Positions 11,577 to 22,900 of a stretch of DNA of 64,000 bases are shown here, in pieces. The notes under the pieces were generated by a model, which saw only the letters and a program-made list of their open reading frames with translations, was not told the DNA's origin and made no database searches. The stretch is from positions 3,744,919 to 3,808,918 of the forward strand of contig CACVBU010000050.1 in the NCBI GenBank assembly GCA_902728285.1, given 5' to 3'. The DNA is from Clytia hemisphaerica. Taxonomy: Eukaryota; Cnidaria; Hydrozoa; Leptothecata; Clytiidae. The translations under genes were made by a program, and so were the position numbers. Every line of letters starts with the position of its first letter. Within the stretch, counting starts at the first letter, position 1.

Positions 11577-13045
11577 TCAGCTGAACCATTTGAACCCCCT
11601 CAGATCCGCCGCTGCCAGGGTCTGGGCCCTAAGTGACGGTGGGATGATAATCCTGTGGTTGTATAACACGATACCATCAACGTAATGGAGATCACTTCTG
11701 TATTGATGGTATTGTTGGATGTCTGGTGGAAGGTCCTCTTTCTTGTTTGGGAATCCATCTTCCAGTGCTATGAGATACATCATGGATACACTGCTTTATG
11801 TAGCAACCTTCACCATGTTCCATGTAATTGCTTGAAAGGCGGATACAATGGACAAGATTTTGTCAAAATCGTCATCCCCAGTGTCTTTAGGTGCTTCACT
11901 AACTGGGTATCTAGAGAATGCGTTTGGGATGATGTTCTTCAGGCCAGGGATGTGAATGATAGTGAATTTGAATGGAAGGGTCTTTTCTTTGAGTCCCTCA
12001 GACGAGTGTTTGGGATGTCATTCAGAGATCTGTCGCTGAAGATTTTGAGAAGGGGTTTATGGTCGGTGTTCACAATCAGATTTGAGCAGCCAAGGGTGAA
12101 GTATCTTGTCTTTTCCAGTGCGTCAGCAACCGCTAATGCTTCGTCGACTATGGGGTAGTAATTGGATTCAGATTTGTTTGTGAATCTACTGCCAGTCAGT
12201 GTGATCTTCCATCCATCATGACAGCAACCAGGTTTTGAGCCTTCGCATTGGCATTGCTTCTGCAGGAGCCAGTAACCGACGCCTTTCTTTGACCAATCAG
12301 TAGCTAAACATGTTGACTTGTCCTTGTCAAAAATGGTGATACCCTCTGCAATTTGGTTGACGATGAGCTGTTTGGATAGTTTGAACGTCTCGTCCAATTG
12401 CTTGTTCCATATGAAAGGTGTGTTTGGACGAAGGAGGTGTCTGAATGGTTGGAGTATTTCAGCAGATGGGAAGGCATAAGACACTTGATTGATCAAGCCA
12501 AACCATGATCGGATATCGTGGATGTTGCGAGGGGTCGGGAAGTCCTCAATTGCTTCGAAGAATCTTCTACACGGTTTGACGTTGTCCAGAGTTATTTCAA
12601 AGCCAGCAAACGTGACACGATCCTGGGCGAATTGGACTTTCTCAGGATTGAGTGTGACACCATTTCTCCCCAATAACTCTAAGTAGTCAACAGCTTGAAA
12701 GAAACTAGCTTCAATGTCATTTGCCCAGAGTAGTGAGTCATCGATGCATTTGGTCTTGTCTGGGACATTCGAGACTATTTCATCCAGTCTTCTGGTATAT
12801 CCGTCACCAGAAGCGATGTAGCCTTGGGGTGCAACCTTGTATCTGTATGTGATGAAGGTGGTCAGATGACGATCGTCTGGTTCAAGTGGGATGCTGTGGT
12901 AGCCATTCCAGCAATCAAAGACAGTCTTCTTCTTTCCGGGGGGAACTAGACAGGCCTGGTGAAATGGTGACATCGTGCGATGGGTCTCCCTGGTGGCATT
13001 TGCATTAAGCGCCTGGAAGATTTTCACTTTCAGCCAATCCTTTTT
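11577..13045 (-). pseudogene. Ty3/gypsy-like pol remnant (RT, RNase H, start of integrase)
   Basis: The minus strand encodes a reverse transcriptase core: NATRETHRTMSPFHQ, DCWNGYHSIPL, the catalytic-site variant CIDDSLLW, and FAGFEI. A RNase H-like part follows with FDKDKSTCLATDWSKKGVG and NTDHKPLL. The frame shifts near 11990, continues with a stop codon, and resumes at 11783-11577 with DLPPDIQQYHQYRSDLHYVD and IIPPSLR, which normally precede the H2C2 integrase zinc finger. The 5' part of pol, gag and LTRs are missing. It is an internally truncated, frameshifted copy inserted in the repeat-rich block. Confidence 0.85.
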
Positions 13046-13439
13046 AAGGTTTCCCCATTTCTCATGCAATTTTAATAAAACTCTAAAAAGGAAGCTAGAA
13101 ATGTTTTCATTAGGATTGAGAGCCAGAATAACAGAAGCCAATGGTTTGGGTTCAATTGAACACTACAACGAAATACAGTTATCTCCGAAACATTATCATA
13201 GAATTCAAGTTGAGGTGGGTTATGGATGCTAAACTTAACATAGACTAGACAAAATCAGTTTTAAACATTAACCAGGCTTCCTTTAGATTTGAAAGAAACA
13301 ATTGAACCATATTTACTAGCTAACTTTACTAATTTTGAAGTCAAAGAAGCATCAAATTTTTTTTAAATCTTGAATTTTACCATCCTGAAGCCTAAATATC
13401 AAAATTAAACATTCAAATTAGAACAAAAACATGATGATT

Positions 13440-13690
13440 ACACGTTTTTTTTATTTTAAGAAACACACTTTTAAGAAACATGAGGCTCACAATGCCTAAA
13501 AACTAAGAAACATACAAGAAACATGTTGAGGCTGAGAATGAGAAAATAACATTTTTTAATTCGTTTTTTTTAAGAACCTTCCAATCCAGCCTTCCATAAG
13601 GCTGATTATGTCGAAAAGTTTAGAAACATGTAAGAAACATTTATTAAGGCTGAAAAGGCAGATTTCTTAAGAAACATTGAGGCTGCTTGG
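13440..13690. repeat. Dispersed AAGAAACA-rich repeat, copy 1
   Basis: This segment (TTAAGAAACACACTTTTAAG, GAACCTTCCAATC, AGTTTAGAAACATGTAAG) reappears in the same orientation at 60260-60597 with small insertions. It has no coding capacity and the word AAGAAACA recurs through both copies. Confidence 0.75.
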
Positions 13691-14860
13691 TAAAACTAGT
13701 TTCTTAAAAAATAAAAAACGTGTATGACTTTAAACAAACTAAATAACTTTTCAGCAGTTGGAAAACTTTGAGGTTATCTTTATTTCTTCTGCCTTCATCC
13801 GAAAACAAAAATCTTGAAAATATGTTATCTCCGAAACAAGAAAATCACTATTTTCAATCATAAAACCACCAAAGTACAATTATGTGAAATAAAAACAGGC
13901 TCCTTCCCAAGTTATAGATGTCTGGTACCTAGCTTATTGAGAAAAAAATGCTGAGAGTTGTTATATCAACTTACATTCATGAAAGTATGTAATTTTTGGT
14001 TTCGGAGATAACTTTTGTTTCGGAATAACTCACTCTCTCACTCACTCTAAAAAGTGGTTTCAGAACCAAGTATGACTTTACAGAAAATCATTTCTTTCCC
14101 TTATAGTTCACCATAGTAGTGCCTTTCAAAATGTAGAGATGAAGATATATATATAGGGGCTGCCAGGTCATTGTTAAATCTAAAAAAAAAAAGGTTTCGG
14201 AGATAACTTCTTGTCCTACGGAAAGTATACCTTCTGCAGCATAATATCTTGATTTTTTTTGTAAAGCTTGAGTAACCTAATCTCCTGGTTGATTTTCTGA
14301 AAGCCCTTTAGTTTTGCTACAAAAAACTTGCTAAGTTGATTATTTTCCTTATTCTGCTTTGAATCCAGGGCTGAGTCAAATTTTCCACAAAAGTCCTACG
14401 GAAAAGTTATTCCGAAACATTAAAATTTTCAAAACCGCATAACCCTGGCAAAAATCAAGCTTTGGTCTTAAAATTTGGTACAGAGTAACTTCAAGGTACT
14501 ATAAACAATATGGACAAACAATAGAATATAAGAATGGAAGGTCATTTAGAAATTTCATTTAGAAAAAGGGGTATTTTTCTCAAATTTCAATTACCGCAGC
14601 AATTTTAGCGAAAAAATGACCCTTGAATTCAAATTTTGACAAATCCGGTCATTTTTTTGAAACTTTTTCACTTGTTTAAGCTTAACCTACATCTGAGTGA
14701 CTATTAAGGTCAATAAAAACACCCATACCATCCAACAAGCTCACACAATATACCAAAATGTTAAGAATTCAAAATGGCTATAATGTTTTATAAAAGTATC
14801 CATAGGGGGAAAAAAAAGAGGGGGAAGATTTAAAAAAATCAAGAATTTGGTGGGGGGAAC

Positions 14861-15258
14861 AAACACTGGAGGACAATGCCATTTACAAATGTGAAGTTAC
14901 CGGGGAAAACGTACCCAAAAAGGTTTACTTAGGATTAACAGAAAGGACATTCAAAGAAGGTTACAATGGACACAAATCATCATTTAATAATGAGCGCTAC
15001 AAAAATAGCACCACACTCTCGACACACATCTGGGATATGAAATCAAAAGGCGTGATTCCCACATTAAAATGGTCAATTGTTTTCCAAGGGAAGGCATACA
15101 ATAACATTTCCAAAACATGCCAATTATGTCTGAATGAAAAACTAGAAATTTTAAGCTATAAAAACAAAAAGGAACTTTTAAACAAAAGATCAGAAATTAT
15201 TGCGAAGTGCCCCCATATTAACAAATATGTATTGGCAAATTATAAATCAAAAGATTAA
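14861..15258 (+). pseudogene. Penelope-like GIY-YIG endonuclease (3' part of split copy)
   Basis: The frame reads LEDNAIYKCEV, then KKVYLGLTERTFKEGYNGHK, STHIWDMKSKG, LKWSIVFQGKAYNN and the terminal CxxC..EKLEIL, NKRSEIIAKCPHINKYV. This is the C-terminal GIY-YIG domain of a Penelope-like retroelement, ending at TAA 15256-15258. In active relatives the catalytic Arg sits in the (K/Q)RY..H motif; here that position is EGY..H, so the endonuclease is probably inactive. It is the continuation of the fragment at 9260-9423. Confidence 0.82.
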
Positions 15259-15484
15259 CTTTTTATTTCCCAATACAATTTCTTTTTCAAATTTTACGAC
15301 ACGTATTGATTCCCTTGTTAATTACTCTAATTATTGTACGATGTATGAATAGGAAGAGAATTTTGTTCAACATTTAGTTTACAACTGACGATTGGAAACA
15401 TGAAACTTTAAAGTATATATTGTAAAAAGCAAGTTTGGTTATTTTTCTTTTCTTGATATTCAAAGAACATAAAACTTACTGCTA

Positions 15485-15702
15485 CCGTGAGAAAGGGTAA
15501 CTTGCATCAGTGGAGGCTAACATGCATAGCCCTCAAATGAATGACCTGGCTGGTCATTAAAATACACATACGCAGCTCCGCTCGCAGCTCTACTCTACCA
15601 TTTTTGTTTCGATTTATTTTCATATTTTAATGACCAGCCGGGCCTTTCATTTGAGGGCTATGCATGTTAGCCTCCACTGATGCAAGTTACCCTTTTTCAC
15701 GG
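15485..15702. mobile_element. Foldback MITE with TA duplication
   Basis: The arms are near-perfect inverted copies of about 80 bp, starting CCGTGAGAAAGGGTAACTTG and ending CAAGTTACCCTTTTTCACGG. TA is present on both sides (15483-15484 and 15703-15704). The loop between the arms is only about 50 bp. There is no ORF. The long arms would form a strong hairpin in RNA or single-stranded DNA. Confidence 0.8.
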
Positions 15703-15975
15703 TAGTTCCTGTAAGATATCGAAAAATTCCTCTGAAAACAGTATGGCGTCTCCGTCTGACTGAAACCAACACAACCGGGGCTCATTGGCAGTTCTGCTGA
15801 AGCTGATACCGATTCTCGATAAACCCACAACTCGACTCCAAGCAAAGGGTTTTTCTTAGGAGAAGAGCGCGGATTATAGACTGTTCGAACCAGAGCTGGC
15901 CTCTACACTCGTACTGTAATTTTCCAGTGCATTTCATTTGTGTCGACAACTAAAACTTGGTGCGACAAGACAAGA

Positions 15976-17772
15976 CCAGACAGTTGTCAATAGACCTTTT
16001 TTCAAAGAGGACGTCCTGTTGAATAATTATGTACTCCAGCCATAAAAACAATGATAGAGCCATGCATAATTACTGTATCATGCATATTGTAATAATTATG
16101 CATGGTTTTATCATTGTTTTTCTGCTGGACTACATAATTATTCAACAGGGTGGCCTCTTTGAAAAAAGGTCTATCGAACAACTTCGAACAAAAATCGCAA
16201 TCGAACCAATTGAACGTAATCAAACGTGATCGAATAATTGTGATTTGATTGTTGAACGCAATCGAATCTCAATCAAACGGCCGAGTCCTGGGTAATATTC
16301 GATTGTGTTCGATTGCGTTCGAGTAAGGTTAGATTGGTTCAATTGATAGTTGACTATGTTCGATTGGTTCGATTGATTGTCATAATCTTCAATTTTGTTC
16401 GATTACGATTATGTTCGATGAGTTTGATTGCAATTAAATTAAATTGGATCCCTCTTTTGAGCGTGGGCGGTCGAGTGCTTGAAGTACCATACCAAAGCGA
16501 ATAAAATCTAATACAATTGAATCAATCAAACGTAATCAAATACAATCGAACGTAATCGAATACAATCGAACGTAATCGAATACAATCGAACGTAAGGGGC
16601 CGTCGACATTCGACTTTCGAATTTTTTAACGGCATTTGGCCATTATGGTTCTGACCCCCTCCCCCCTCTACGTTAACGGCCATCAAATTCTCTAAAGTTA
16701 AAAAATTGTCAAAAATCGATGAAACTCCTCCATTTTCTCCTTCACTTTCATCGTTGTTTCGTCAGCCATCTTTAATATCGCTACGGCTTCGCTCAGTTTA
16801 CATTTTAAAAATAACGGAGATAATTTCTAAACTTTTTTCCGAAAGTTGCGCAAATTAATTATCTCCGTAATCATAATCAAAAGAATAGTGGCATTTCAAA
16901 GAAAAAAAACCGACCGTCTGCGAAATTTAAGGGCCGCGCGGACCGTCTAAACAAATGGAACACGAGACATAAACATCGGGTCGTTTGTTTGTGACTTTAG
17001 CAGATCTTAGTTGATAAAAGGAGGAAAAGAAATATGGAAAGTAACATTTGTATGGAATAAACGTCTCAAAAATCAATATTTTCTGGTGAAAAGAATTGAT
17101 ATGTGGTGAGTTGACCCCTAAAGAGATTTTCGACCTTCCCTTAACGGCACATGGTCGGCATATAATCATTAGAACAATAAAAGATGGAATTTCTTAATCC
17201 AAAAGGAAATATTTACAGAACAACAAAAGCCTTTTAGGAATTTGTTCTTAAAGACATTGCATATTCTGTTTTCATGCCATAAAAAAATTCCACAAAGACG
17301 GAGTACACACATCAAACTTTCAAAACACGCAAACTGAAAGCAGTAATTATGACGTCACACTTTCTCAATGTTTTGATTTGATCATTTGGCGGCTCTATTC
17401 CCAGGAGAATAATTTGCCGTCAGCCGAATAAGGATTGTTTTTTACCTTCCCGGGTGATTTTTCAGTTTGAGTTTCTGTCTAATGTTATGGTCTTTTGAAG
17501 TGCTTGTTCTAAGAGATGAGGGAATATAATTGTTTTTAGTTTTCAAGAGAAGCAAATTTAATCTTTCTTCTACAAGATTACACTTTAATATAATGCAAAT
17601 TATGCATGTAAGTTTTTAATTCATACTTTCTTTTTGCATATGTTTTGCATACTTTCTAAGGGAATTTCACCACGGCAATTCGGCCACCATAATTTTTGCA
17701 TACAATTCAATATGGCGGACGCAAAGGCGAAAAGGTCTATTGCCTTCGCTTCGTTCGATTGACACCGTCTGG
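15976..17772. mobile_element. TTCGATTG-rich element with 6-bp target duplication, carrying nested insertions
   Basis: It starts CCAGACAGTTGTCAA and ends TTGACACCGTCTGG. ACAAGA stands at 15970-15975 and again at 17773-17778, a perfect 6-bp target duplication. The stretches 16174-16600 and 17740-17772 are dense in AATCGAA/TTCGATT words. A second MITE (15993-16171) sits near the left end. The 16605-17735 part is unlike the family and looks like another insertion, with no gene recognised. The copy at 43663-44198 lacks both insertions. Confidence 0.75.
15993..16171. mobile_element. MITE nested in the TTCGATTG-rich element
   Basis: Termini GACCTTTTTTCAAAGAGG and CCTCTTTGAAAAAAGGTC are inverted and TA flanks both ends (15991-15992, 16172-16173). 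Inner arms GTTGAATAATTATGTA and TACATAATTATTCAAC also pair. Removing it restores continuity of the host element's left end, which then matches the copy near 44.18 kb. Confidence 0.85.
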
Positions 17773-17932
17773 ACAAGACGCGAGAAAATTCGAAGGCCTT
17801 CAGAAGCCTTTTGAAATTTCTGAAAGTTGAGTGAACATCAAAATTTATAATTTGTAAGCAAGCGAAGAAAGAGTTTTGCGTGCTAATACTTTGGGAAGTT
17901 GCTTTTCATATGATTATGAAGTGAGTGTCTTG

Positions 17933-18277
17933 AGGACCCTGCCGACGCACCGGACTGTCCGGTGTATTTGTCCGGTGGCAAATAGTATCTTTTCCCTACA
18001 CCGGACGTAATAAGTCCGGTGTCAGTCCGGTGTTGCATACAGGGAATTTTGGACGCCGGACATTTATGAAACAAAAAATTAAGAAACACCGGATGCACTG
18101 GACTGGTCATGTCCGGTGTTTTGATTGTTCGGTGGAAAAAAATTTCCTTCTCCGACACTGGACATCCGACTTCCTTAAGTCCGGTGTAGAAATTGTCCGG
18201 TGGTAAAAAAAATTCTCTTTTACACCGGATTTTCGCGTGTCCGGTGTTCGTTAAGTCCGGTGCGTCGGCAGGGTCCT
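17933..18277. mobile_element. MITE with 8-bp target duplication and internal TCCGGTG repeats
   Basis: Inverted ends AGGACCCTGCCGACGCACCG and CGGTGCGTCGGCAGGGTCCT extend to 24 bp. GTGTCTTG stands at 17925-17932 and 18278-18285, a perfect 8-bp target duplication, which fits hAT, P or Merlin-type transposition. The interior is built from many copies of (A/T)GTCCGGTG and its reverse CACCGGAC. There is no coding capacity. Confidence 0.85.
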
Positions 18278-18285
18278 GTGTCTTG

Positions 18286-19901
18286 TTATCATTTTTAAGC
18301 GAGGAGGGTCCCTTTAAAATCGAGGTATATACTTCCACTAAAAGCTAGAATTTTGAATTGTAATATGAACCATCTTTTGCCTAGATAGATCTATTGTTGA
18401 TCATTAGGAAAAAGTCAAATGTTTTAAGAATAATACCTATCTGGCTGCTCTCAAAGAGAGGTTTCTGGTGGATGGTGTTTTGGTGTTTCGCGCCCATTCT
18501 TTGCTTTGGTTTCCTCGTTCCCTGTTCCCGCGTAAAATAGCCCCGATATTTCGTTAGCCTGTAAAAGTCTAAAGAAAGTCCGGGCGGCGGAAAACCTAAA
18601 CCTGCATAAAAAAGGTTGCGGAACAGGCAGAATCCGGTTATATGGTCACCAGACACCACCCTTTTTCTTTTGCCTTTTGGACCACAGAGCTACTAATGAA
18701 ATAGAATTTCGAAAGATATCGTATTCCTTCGAATGAACACTTACTTTTATATCATATTTTTTCAACCCATTAGAGTCCAGATCCCCCCCCCCAGCGCGGA
18801 GCGCAAGCCCATTTATTGCTATGCTATACTTAGTTTTTTTCCACTTCCCGCCGTGTGGAGGGTATCACAGCCATAGTCCATCAGTGACATCAATATTTCT
18901 CTGAAAACTTACCTAAAGTAAGCTTAACTGAACTACGGTATATAGTACGGCACCAAAAACCGAGATCTTTCATTCCCTTTTCTTGATAATAGCGCTTCGC
19001 AACGCATACGTCATAATAATTACTTTTCACTTTTTTTGACATTTGTACGAGTTGCAATCCCACAATTCAACACGGCTCAATTAAAGATACGTGCAAGCTG
19101 TTATATATCTTTCGTCAAACGATGTAATTAACGTGCAATAGAGATTAGCGCAAAAGTTGATGGGATTTGAACTCGTACAAATACATCGAGAGTAATGATT
19201 ATGTCAAAAATAAAATATATTTTTAGATACGGCACGGTGCGCTATTAAAAAAAAATCCTGCCTTTTCGGGAATTTTCAGTAAATGGTAACAAAAAGGCCT
19301 TGTTCTTTGATGGGAAAATTGATTTTTTCACTACTAAGAGTGTAGTTTCAGTTTTTAGTAGTCTTTTTGTTTCATAAAACAACAAAAATCACAAAAATAC
19401 CTTAATTAAAAATACCACAAGTTATTATGATATAAAATATCTACATAATAAAACACAAGATAATCAAAAACAAATTTTCATATTCAACCTTTTTGTGTAG
19501 GGGTTAACTTTTAGTTGTAATTAGCTCTGAATAAAAGGTACTGACCTTCGAACAATACAGATAAACAATCATAGAAAGTTCTAGATCCGGCAAATGTGAC
19601 CCCAGAGCTATATTTTTAGGAACGACCTAAAAAACCGTACCTAGATCACTTGTTAAAAATTCGATTTTCAATGCCTTTAAGTGAGTTTTAAGATGACATA
19701 TCAAGTCATGAATATCAAAAATCAACACCTAGTAAGTAAATAAAACACCTACAAGCCACACTTATGACTATGAGCAAGAAAATACCTAAAAAATAATCTA
19801 CTCTTCACAAAAAAAAAAATATAAAAGCTTAGCAAATATAATATAAAATATTTTAAAAAGATACTAAAAAGGAGCAAGAGTGTAAAATAAAATCAGAACA
19901 G
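18286..19901. other. Gene-free stretch downstream of GTPBP1
   Basis: I see no exon on either strand. It contains a short C-run (18783-18793) and a piece near 19500-19590 related to 6915-7510. The 3' end region of the minus-strand GTPBP1 gene lies just above 19850, with AT-rich sequence that could hold its polyadenylation site, which I did not pin down. Confidence 0.4.
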
Positions 19902-22900
19902 CTATTTCGCAGACGCCGTAGCTGCAGCTGCGGCTGCTTGTGGCGGCTTATTCTGCGCCGGAGTTTTACGATTACCGCCCTTTCCACGCTGGTGCATGAG
20001 AGCTTTGAATTGTTTATTTTGGCGTGTATTATGGGTGCTACGCCCTGCAACTTCCTCGTGTAATTTTGTTATAGTGCCTACCGCTTTGGTCCGCCCTTCT
20101 CTGAATATCATCTTTGTTCCGATAGTTATGTACTCCGCAGATTTCATGAACCGGAAACGGCATGAGGCTTTGTCACCTGTCCGCAGATGTTCCTTATCCA
20201 TTCGGACGATGGTCGCTGTCTGGCGTAAGCTTCCACAATGAACTGTATCAAAAGGAGGAGAATAAAATTCGAGAAACAGGAAAGATGTATATACTAGAAG
20301 TGAACGTTACCCCATCTCTATGAATCAAAAACCTTAGCTTTTATCCTTATACATTATACATTTTGAACTATTTTTTGGTTTCTATCCGAATTCTACTTCA
20401 AACTTCTGAGCTAAAAAATCATGTTGCTCAAGTATAGTAAATGAGTATCCATAAATGGATTATCTGAAGTGGATAAAGTAATGAATGTCTCGTACCCATA
20501 GCTTGATATTTCGCACTGATGGTGGTTGGATGATGTAGTACTAACACGTCCGCATCGAATTCCCACGTGGCACGTGGTTCAAGATCTTGGCCCGCTAGTA
20601 CCATTCCTTTTCGAATGTCTTGTCGTTTGATCTGAAAATGATGAAAAACAAAAACAGTAAAAAGTGTCATTCTTTACAAGCTATTTCAAAACAGCAAGTT
20701 AGGTAAAGTTACAAAATGAACTGAAATTCAAGTGGACGTCAGAGTACGGGGGCAATTTGATCAGAAAATGTAATAATTTCGAACTACTCGGTGCAATGCT
20801 ATATACCTACTAGTGTGTTACAAAAATATCTTCGCGTAAGATGCTCAACTATAAGGACTCAAAGCATGGTTCGATAAAACTTAATATATAACTCTCAAAA
20901 CGTAGACCGATTCAAGAATTCTGGATACGTGTTCAGAATAAAAAATACCTTTTTCATTGAAAACGAAGCTGTTTGCCCTGCTCGAACTTCTTTGACCGGT
21001 AAACGTTTTCGATGTATACTTTTGATCGGTACAGGTTGAAAAGCTCCCGTGCTGTCCGGGCCCAATAGCAAGATGTCGTTTAAACGGATGACGCCTTGCA
21101 TGGTGGTCCCTGAGACGACCGTACCTACACCCTGTGGCGAGAAGAAAGAAGAGATTTTTTGAAGGATTCTTAAGACCACTATACTGACAAAAGAATATAT
21201 GGTCTATACTATACAGTCATTTGTATAACCGGCCAAAATATTTGTAGACGATGATGTATGTACCAGATGTATTGTTTAAAGAGAAACAGTTTTTGCAAGC
21301 AGTAAGAAGTTAGATATTGACTTTCGGACCGAGTATCGGAATACCAAATACCATCTAGCGTTAAACTTTGAGCAGTGATTAGTAATGTCTAAGTTATTTT
21401 GATGCTTGGATACACGTTTTTTCATAAGAACAAACTATATAAGAACATAAGACTTCGCTGGCCAAAATATTAAGAACAAGTTAAGAACAATTAAAGGCTT
21501 TGTGGACTCTAAAAACGCGATTTCTTAGGAAAATGGGTAAAAAGATAATAAGTGTTAATAAGAACATGTTAAGAACATTTTCAAGCTTAAAACTCAAAAG
21601 AATAAGAACATCCAAAGGCTTCATTAATTTAGGATAATCTTATAAAAAACGTGTACTTACCGATACAGAGTATGTGTCATCGATTTGAAACAGAGGCGGT
21701 TTGGACGAAACGTATTGACCACGTACGCTCAACAGGTTGAGAAAACCTTTCAACAAATCCAAGTTTTCTCCGGTCACGTTGGAGATTTGAAAGATCGGAC
21801 ATATCCTAAGAAAGTGGCAAATACATAGGCGTAGCGAGATACTCTGCAAAATTTATGGATGAGAGCGGTTTTTACGACATTGTAATTATTGTCTTTGTTT
21901 TATCAAAAGATAATGAATATGTCATAAACGTCTGCACTCCCTCATAAATTTTGCAGGGTATCTCGCTTCGCCTATGAAATATATCACACAATTATGAAAA
22001 CTCAAAGCATATCTATTCTGTTTCCTTGATCAACAATCTCTGTCAGATTTAAAGTCTTTATCAGTATTTGCAACTTAGCAATCCACGCCACTACCCTAAA
22101 GAATCTAAACGATTTAGCGAGTGGTAATTTTTACATTACTGTCAAAGTCAGCCAATAGGGTAAACTCCTTTCTTTATAAGAGTAACTTTATAAGAGCAAT
22201 GAGTTTCATAATCATCAAAAATTTAGAACAATTTAAGAGCAATGTCGAGCCTATAATTTCTGGATTTGAAGTAATTTAAGGGTCAAGGTAGCAAAAGACT
22301 GTATATAAAGCCTAAAATAATTTTGCCCAATATCTAAGAACAGACTAAGAACAAAATGACGAACAAATAATAAACAACAGCCGCGCCTCAATAAAAAAAT
22401 TACTGGTTTTTATAAAAAAGAAATGTAGATGAAGAATTTGTGATATACAACACCACCCACCTTTCAGAAGAGAAATTAGTAGCTGAAACGATGACGTCAT
22501 CTTTATTGGAAACGATGACAGGGATTTTACGACAACCAGGAGATTTGAGGATACGACATAACAATTTCATGGTTTCTTGTAGAACATTAGGAGGACACAT
22601 ATCAATTTTTGTTACAGCAACAAAAACAGGAACGTTGAGTGCCAGTGCCAATCCCAAATGCTCTATAAAAAAGGTGTCAAAGACATTGTTTACCAAAAAG
22701 AATTAAAGTCAAAACGACCAGAAACAACGCCGATTTGAGGTCAACAACGCCACCATAATCCCACATTTTTAAACTGTAGGTAAACACAGGGACGAGTAAT
22801 GTTTGGTATTGGTGGGTTATTGTTATGGGATGAATTTAAATTTTCCATCACCTGTTAGAATATCATTCTTTAATGAAACATTACTTTTGGCTCATGGCTC

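Larger units (their letters stand above)
9424..14860. mobile_element. Nested insertion of about 5.4 kb splitting the Penelope-like copy
   Basis: Penelope-like coding sequence stops at 9423 and resumes near 14861. The outer borders are G/C-run DNA (TTTCTTCCCCCC on the left, GGGGGGAACAAAC on the right), repeated as GGGGGGAAAA blocks at 9470-9560, 9765-9830 and 14804-14858. Inside it lies a second element (9846-14803) whose termini, ATGGATAGTTTTATAAAAC and TTTTATAAAAGTATCCAT, are inverted. That inner element carries the TTTCGGAGATAAC motifs and, further in, the Ty3-like pol remnant. The exact outer target duplication is not clear. Confidence 0.55.

Noticed and set aside
13045..13141. Extension of the Ty3-like frame to an upstream ATG
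   Set aside because: Residues before KIFQALNANATRETH do not fit the reverse transcriptase; the frame is open by chance across an insertion border.
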